This document shows positions 59,705 to 64,000 of a stretch of DNA of 64,000 nt, one piece after another. The stretch covers positions 2,686,501 through 2,750,500 of the forward strand of contig CP136571.1 of NCBI GenBank assembly GCA_035192965.1, written 5' to 3'. A program made the translations under genes and the position numbers. The notes below the pieces were generated by a model. It was not told the origin of the DNA. It searched no databases and was given only the letters and a program-made list of their open reading frames with translations. Origin of the DNA: Fuscovulum sp. Lineage in GTDB: Bacteria; Pseudomonadota; Alphaproteobacteria; Rhodobacterales; Rhodobacteraceae. Position 1 is the first letter of the stretch. Every line of letters starts with the position of its first letter.

Positions 59705-62086
59705 ATGTTCCTCAAGCATACCGCGATTGCCCCCTCCCTCGCCTCACAGTTCCTCACGGCGGCAGAATCCGCCGCCCGCGCCATCCCCCCGGCCTTTCCG
59801 CTGGATGCCACCGTGGCGGTCAACCCCTTCCTCGGCCAGACCCACACCGATCTCGCCACCGCATCTGCGCGGCTGGCGCGGGTGTCAGGCGCACCCCTCA
59901 CGCTGCCCCGTGCCGCCCTCGCCGCGCGGGTCACCGCGGGCGAGATCACCGATGACGATCTGGCCGCCGCCCTGATCGCCTCGCCCTCGCCGGTCAAGCC
60001 GCTCGATCTGGCATGGCTCAAGGCCCGGATGCACCTGCCCGCCCCCCCACAGGATGCCCTGCCCACCGTCGCCGATCTGGCCGCCCGCGCCACCAGCACC
60101 GATTGGCCCGCCATCCTCGCCCGCAGCTTCGGCCTCTGGGCGGCAGGCTATTTCGATCGCGGTCAGGCGCTCTGGACGCCGCGCTCGGGCCAAGGCGCCT
60201 TTGCCGCATGGCGGGAATGGGCCACCCATGACCTCACCCCCGAAATCGCAGGCCTGACGGGCTTCAGCGCCTTCGTGGCAGAGGCCCCCGACACCGCCGA
60301 ACGCGCCGTCCTGCGCGCTGCCGAACGGCTTGGCCTCACCCTTCCCGCCGCTGAAACCGCCTTCCACCGTCTGCTCGTCGATCTGGGCGGCTGGCCGCAG
60401 CACGCGCGCTGGCTCTTGTGGCAGGCCGAGTTGAAAGGCGGCACCGATGCCACGCTGACCGATCTTCTGGCCATCCGCCTTCTCTGGGATGAGGCGCTGC
60501 TCGCCCACGCCCCCATTGTGGCCACCGACTGGGCCGCCACCGTCGCCGCCCATGCGGCCGAGGTTGCCGCCACCCCCGATCAGGCCGTCGATGCCATCCT
60601 GCAAGACGCCGCCGAACGCGCGCATCAGCGCAAGCTTGCCGCGCTCCTGTCGGGGCCGGTCCTGCAAACGGGTCGCCCCGCACTGCAAGCCGCCCTCTGC
60701 ATCGACGTCCGGTCCGAAGTGCTGCGCCGCGCGCTGGAATCGCTCGATGGCGGCACCGAAACCCTCGGCTTCGCCGGGTTCTTCGGCCTGCCCGTCGCCC
60801 ACCGCCCGCAAGGCACGGATGAGGTGCAGGCCCATCTGCCCGCCCTTCTGAACCCCGCCCTCACCTCCACCAGCCACTCCGGCGCAGCCAGCGAATCCGC
60901 CACCCGCATCACCGCGCGGGCAAAACGTGCCTGGGGCCGGTTCCGGCAGGCCGCTGTCTCCTCCTTCGCCTTTGTCGAAGCCGCCGGTCCGCTTTACGGC
61001 GGCAAGCTTGTCCGCGACGCGCTGGGTCTGGGGGCAGAGGGGCTGCCCCCCGGCCCCCTGCCGCAAATCGAAGGTGGCCTGACCGCCGATCAAAAGGCGC
61101 AAACCGCCGCCACCGTCCTGCGCGCCATGAGCCTGACCACAGGCCATGCCCGGCTTGTCCTGCTCATCGGCCACGGCGCACAACTGACCAACAACCCGCA
61201 TGAAAGCGCCTATCACTGCGGCGCGTGCTGCGGCCAGACGGGCGAGGTGTCGGCCCGGCTGTTGGCCTGCCTCCTCAACGATCCCGAAACCCGCGCAGGC
61301 CTGCCCGCACTGGGGCTGACCTTGCCCGCCGACACGCTTTTCGTGGCAGGCCTGCATGATACGGTGACGGACAAGGTCACGCTCTATCGCGACACCCCCG
61401 CCCCCGATCACACCGCCGATCTGGCGCAGGCCGAAAGCTGGCTCGCCACTGCTGGCCACCTCGCCCGCGCCGAACGCGCCCTGCGGCTGCCCGGTGCCAC
61501 AGCGCAGAGCATCGCCAAACGCGCCGCTGACTGGGCCGAGCTGCGCCCCGAATGGGGCCTTGCCGGTTGCGCCGCCTTCATCGCCGCCCCCCGCAGCGCC
61601 ACCACTGGGCGCGATCTGGGCGGCCGCGCCTTCCTGCACAGCTATGACTGGACCACCGATCAGGGCTTCGCCACGCTGGAACTGATCCTTACTGCCCCGG
61701 TGGTGGTGGCCAGCTGGATCAGCCTGCAATACTACGGCTCCACCGTCGCGCCGCAGGTCTTTGGCGGCGGCAACAAGCTGATCCACAATGTCGTGGGCGG
61801 CATCGGCGTGGTCGAAGGCAATGGCGGCCTCCTCCGCCCCGGCCTGCCGTTCCAGACCATCCACGATGGCAACGCCCCCGCCCATGACGCGCTGCGCCTG
61901 TCGGTGATGGTCGAAGCCCCCGCCGACGCCATCACCGCCATCCTGCGCAAGCATGACGGCCTGCGTCAGCTGTTCGATAACGGCTGGCTCCACCTCTTTG
62001 CCCTCACCGACGGGCAGATCACCGCCCGCTACCGCCCGGGGCTTGACTGGGAACCCCAGGGTCCGACGGCCAGCCTCGCCGCCTGA
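59705..62086 (+). CDS. dabA: DabA (DUF2309), carbonic-anhydrase-like subunit of DAB
   Basis: A 793-residue cytoplasmic/peripheral protein. The zinc site is complete: C332 and D334 (CIDVRSE), H490 (LIGHGA) and C505 (YHCGACCGQ), matching C351, D353, H524 and C539 of the Halothiobacillus protein. It hydrates CO2 to bicarbonate in one direction, energised by DabB. The ATG at 59705 follows AAGGAAACCCGAC. The pair raises cytosolic bicarbonate, useful for CO2 fixation or for anaplerosis in low-CO2 growth. A hairpin follows the stop. Confidence 0.92.
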   Translation: MFLKHTAIAPSLASQFLTAAESAARAIPPAFPLDATVAVNPFLGQTHTDLATASARLARVSGAPLTLPRAALAARVTAGEITDDDLAAALIASPSPVKPLDLAWLKARMHLPAPPQDALPTVADLAARATSTDWPAILARSFGLWAAGYFDRGQALWTPRSGQGAFAAWREWATHDLTPEIAGLTGFSAFVAEAPDTAERAVLRAAERLGLTLPAAETAFHRLLVDLGGWPQHARWLLWQAELKGGTDATLTDLLAIRLLWDEALLAHAPIVATDWAATVAAHAAEVAATPDQAVDAILQDAAERAHQRKLAALLSGPVLQTGRPALQAALCIDVRSEVLRRALESLDGGTETLGFAGFFGLPVAHRPQGTDEVQAHLPALLNPALTSTSHSGAASESATRITARAKRAWGRFRQAAVSSFAFVEAAGPLYGGKLVRDALGLGAEGLPPGPLPQIEGGLTADQKAQTAATVLRAMSLTTGHARLVLLIGHGAQLTNNPHESAYHCGACCGQTGEVSARLLACLLNDPETRAGLPALGLTLPADTLFVAGLHDTVTDKVTLYRDTPAPDHTADLAQAESWLATAGHLARAERALRLPGATAQSIAKRAADWAELRPEWGLAGCAAFIAAPRSATTGRDLGGRAFLHSYDWTTDQGFATLELILTAPVVVASWISLQYYGSTVAPQVFGGGNKLIHNVVGGIGVVEGNGGLLRPGLPFQTIHDGNAPAHDALRLSVMVEAPADAITAILRKHDGLRQLFDNGWLHLFALTDGQITARYRPGLDWEPQGPTASLAA

Positions 62087-62112
62087 CCCGCCATTTCCCT
62101 TCCCCGCAGCAA

Positions 62113-62137
62113 CAGGCGGCGCCCCCCGCGCCGCCTG
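62113..62137 (+). terminator. Hairpin after dabA
   Basis: A 10-base perfect stem CAGGCGGCGC / GCGCCGCCTG with a five-C loop lies 27 bases after the dabA stop. No U-tract follows, so termination may need Rho. Confidence 0.55.
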
Positions 62138-62229
62138 CAACCCTCCGCCAAAAGAACCACCGCGATGGCATAAAATCGCTTGAACGGTTGGCCTGCCTCG
62201 GTATGTTCAACCCCTAGGGGAGAATTGCG

Positions 62230-63051
62230 ATGGCACGACGGCAAGCGTCACTCGACCCCGAGGTATTCACGCGCACCGCGTCGCTCTTTGCGGCGAAACG
62301 CGGTGCCTTCGCCCCGGATGCGGTGGGCGCGCTGGCCACGGATATCGTGCGCCGACTGGCAGATTTCCGGTCGCAGGACCCCCTCTTCGATGCCCCCGTC
62401 ATCGCCGAAGACAGCATCGCCGCCTTTTGCGACGCGCTGGTCAAACCCGGCTCCGACGCCTCGCTCCGCTTCATTCAGGATCGCCGGGACGAAGGCGTCA
62501 CGCGCCAGGCCGTCTATCTTGGCTACATCACCGGGGCCGCGCGCCATCTTGGCCAAGGCTGGGAAGAAGACCGCTTCTCCTTCCTTCAGGTCACCATTGG
62601 CACCGGCCACCTTTACGCCCTGATGCGCGCCCTGCGCGCCGAAGGATCGGCCCAGCGAGTCCGGTTCGACATCCGCCGTTCTGCCCTTTTCGCCACCGTC
62701 CCCGGCGAAGACCACGGCATCGGCATCACCGTCGCCGCCGACATCTTCCGCGACGCGGGATGGGAGATCGACCTTCAAACCGCCACCAACCATGACGCGC
62801 TCATGGCCCATGTGGAACGCACCCATCCCCTGATCATCGGCCTCTCGCTCAGCACCGAACAGCGGCTTGATGCGCTGGTGCGGCTCGTCGTGGCCATGCG
62901 CCTTGTTGTGCCCGAGGCGATCATCGGCGTGGCCCCCTCCGCCACGGTCGACGCCAAACGCCTGCGCACCCTTGCCGATATCGACCTGATCTTCACCGAT
63001 GCCCCCTCGGCCTACCGCGAACTGGATCGCCTCATCCGCCTGCGGGACTGA
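62230..63051 (+). CDS. B12-binding/SCHIC-domain protein, PpaA/AppA-type sensor
   Basis: A 273-residue protein. Residues about 60-135 form the helical part (SFLQVTIGTGHLYALMRALR) and 148-270 a B12-binding-like Rossmann domain. The cobalamin motif DxHxxG appears here as E160-D-H162-G-I-G165, so His is kept but the first Asp is Glu. This layout matches the SCHIC heme/cobalamin domain of Rhodobacter AppA and PpaA/AerR antirepressors. It is preceded by a CCCCTAGGGG palindrome carrying the ribosome binding site GGGGAGA, with TTGAAC/TATGTT promoter-like boxes 16 bases apart further up. It is followed after 62 bases by a BLUF gene on the same strand. Confidence 0.75.
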   Translation: MARRQASLDPEVFTRTASLFAAKRGAFAPDAVGALATDIVRRLADFRSQDPLFDAPVIAEDSIAAFCDALVKPGSDASLRFIQDRRDEGVTRQAVYLGYITGAARHLGQGWEEDRFSFLQVTIGTGHLYALMRALRAEGSAQRVRFDIRRSALFATVPGEDHGIGITVAADIFRDAGWEIDLQTATNHDALMAHVERTHPLIIGLSLSTEQRLDALVRLVVAMRLVVPEAIIGVAPSATVDAKRLRTLADIDLIFTDAPSAYRELDRLIRLRD

Positions 63052-63113
63052 TCCATCCTTCCCGACGCAAGACCCTTCGCGCCGACCCCACCCTTTTCAA
63101 AAGAGGCGACACC

Positions 63114-63527
63114 ATGACCCTGTTCCGGGCCATCTACAGCTCGCGCCCCTTCGGCTTTGACGCCGGGGTTCTGCACGGCATCCTCGACCAGGCCCGCCGC
63201 CTGAACCAGCGCGACGGTATCACCGGCGCGCTGATCTGCCGGGCCGACATCTATCTTCAATGGCTCGAAGGCCCCGAAGAAAAGGTCCGCAACACGCTGG
63301 GCCGCATCGCCCGCGACGACCGCCACCTTGAGGTAAAGCTGCATGTGTCGGAACCGGCGCAGGACCGCATCTTCGCCGATTGGGCCATGCTACACGATCC
63401 CGCCGCCACCTGGATTTGGACACAGGCCGAGGTGGCCGATGATGCCATCGACCGCGCCAGCCCCGAAGTGGTCACCGGCTTCTTCTTCCATCTGCGCGGT
63501 TCAGCAGACGCCCGTACCTCCGATTGA
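63114..63527 (+). CDS. BLUF-domain blue-light photoreceptor
   Basis: A 137-residue single-domain BLUF protein. Key residues match AppA: Y8 (AIYSS), N31, Q49 (YLQWLEG), W90 and M92 (FADWAML) correspond to Y21, N45, Q63, W104 and M106. Blue light rearranges the hydrogen bonds around FAD. With no output domain it must signal through a partner, most likely the upstream SCHIC-type protein. The ATG at 63114 follows AAAAGAGGCGACACC. Its C-terminal 35 residues are a short helix and tail. Confidence 0.95.
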   Translation: MTLFRAIYSSRPFGFDAGVLHGILDQARRLNQRDGITGALICRADIYLQWLEGPEEKVRNTLGRIARDDRHLEVKLHVSEPAQDRIFADWAMLHDPAATWIWTQAEVADDAIDRASPEVVTGFFFHLRGSADARTSD

Positions 63528-63549
63528 TCCGGCCTTCTGCCCGCGCACT

Positions 63550-64000
63550 TCACCCCACCAAAGCATGGTTGATGGGCCGCAGCGCCCCATACATCCCGCG
63601 CCAGATCGCATAGCGCCGCTCGGCCCGCGCTGCCGCTTCCTCGCGCGGCTCGAACACCCGGTCCGTCTGCACAAGGGCGCCCGCCGCCGTCGCCAGATCC
63701 GCCATCAGGCCGATGCCCGCCCCCGCCATCACCGCAGCCCCCACCGCGCCCGGATCGCGCCCCGCCACCCGGCACAGGGGCCGTCCGAACACATCCGCCC
63801 GCATCTGCGCCCACAAGTCCGACGCAAACCCGCCGCCCCCCGCCCGGATCACCGCCACCCGCGCCGCGCCGGACCGTTCCAGCGCCTCAAAGGCCAGCCG
63901 CGCCGAAAACGCCACCCCTTCCAGCACCGCTGTCACCATCTCGGCCGGCCCGGTGCCCCCACTCAGCCCAGCAAATCCCCCGCGTGAGGCCGCATCCCAG
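63550..64000 (-). CDS. FGGY-family carbohydrate kinase, C-terminal part (cut by window edge)
   Basis: A partial minus-strand frame of 150 residues reaching the right edge without a start. It shows the C-terminal FGGY pattern: GGFAGLSGGTGPAEMVTAVL and RAGGGGFASDLWAQMRADVFG, the latter with the Gly-rich nucleotide-binding loop. FGGY kinases phosphorylate pentitols, xylulose, glycerol and similar sugars. The specificity cannot be told from this part. It ends 22 bases from the stop of the convergent BLUF gene. Confidence 0.9.
   Translation of the reverse strand, partial: WDAASRGGFAGLSGGTGPAEMVTAVLEGVAFSARLAFEALERSGAARVAVIRAGGGGFASDLWAQMRADVFGRPLCRVAGRDPGAVGAAVMAGAGIGLMADLATAAGALVQTDRVFEPREEAAARAERRYAIWRGMYGALRPINHALVG

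Noticed and set aside
1..64000. tRNA or rRNA genes
   Set aside because: Intergenic gaps were scanned by eye for T-loop and anticodon-arm patterns and none was convincing. A covariance-model search would be decisive.

Overview
The window reads as chromosomal DNA of a Rhodobacterales alphaproteobacterium, family Rhodobacteraceae. GC content is high and third codon positions are strongly GC-biased. Several arrangements are typical of that family: yajC-secD-secF-Mth938-ccmABCDG on one strand, the sarcosine oxidase set soxB-D-A-G, a DddP-type DMSP lyase, and a BLUF gene beside a cobalamin/SCHIC-domain gene. No IS element, phage, CRISPR array, rRNA or tRNA gene was seen. Much of the window is housekeeping sequence with catabolic and sensory operons between.

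Layout. 1-6.7 kb: the edge of a DUF3445 gene, divergent dddP, purB, a small secreted protein, an orphan FliG-like gene, an EamA transporter and a DUF1223 protein. 7.0-10.2 kb: acnA and a tiny membrane ORF. 10.3-16.6 kb, minus strand: yajC, secD, secF, an Mth938-domain gene and ccmABCDG. 16.8-21.2 kb, minus strand: a three-gene overlapping operon of acyltransferase/SGNH, GMC oxidoreductase and SDR. 21.5-27.3 kb: serS, a TspO-like protein, and yfgM-bamB-der. 27.5-36 kb: an RTX-repeat protein, an Atm1-type exporter, a LysM protein, a LOG-family gene, sodB and a GT-C-like membrane protein. 36.3-41.9 kb: soxB, a small Pro/Ala-rich membrane protein, soxD, soxA and soxG. 42-47.5 kb: ccmI-ruvX-DUF1289, a PhyH-family dioxygenase, a Bcr/CflA exporter and dusA.

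47.8-57.1 kb holds the most coherent accessory system. A BMP-family ABC transporter (binding protein, two permeases, ATPase) is co-transcribed with a biuret amidohydrolase (BiuH type), a second cysteine hydrolase, a cupin and allophanate hydrolase (AtzF), with a LysR regulator divergent. I read it as uptake and mineralisation of biuret, perhaps triuret, to ammonia and CO2. 57.1-62.1 kb is a divergent LysR gene and dabB-dabA, an energy-coupled inorganic-carbon accumulation system. 62.2-63.5 kb pairs a B12/SCHIC-domain protein with a stand-alone BLUF photoreceptor, the two halves of AppA as separate genes. The window ends inside an FGGY sugar kinase gene.

Between genes there are recurrent palindromic elements. 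One family has the core AAATAYCC followed by GGGGGTGAAT and a G-rich hairpin, at about 1.75-1.95, 4.9, 12.5, 33.45 and 44.15 kb, with short relatives at 23.56 and 44.1 kb. A GGCACA-N4-TGTGCC palindrome occurs twice in the sarcosine oxidase operon. These structures and the biuret and split-AppA loci are the parts most worth following up.
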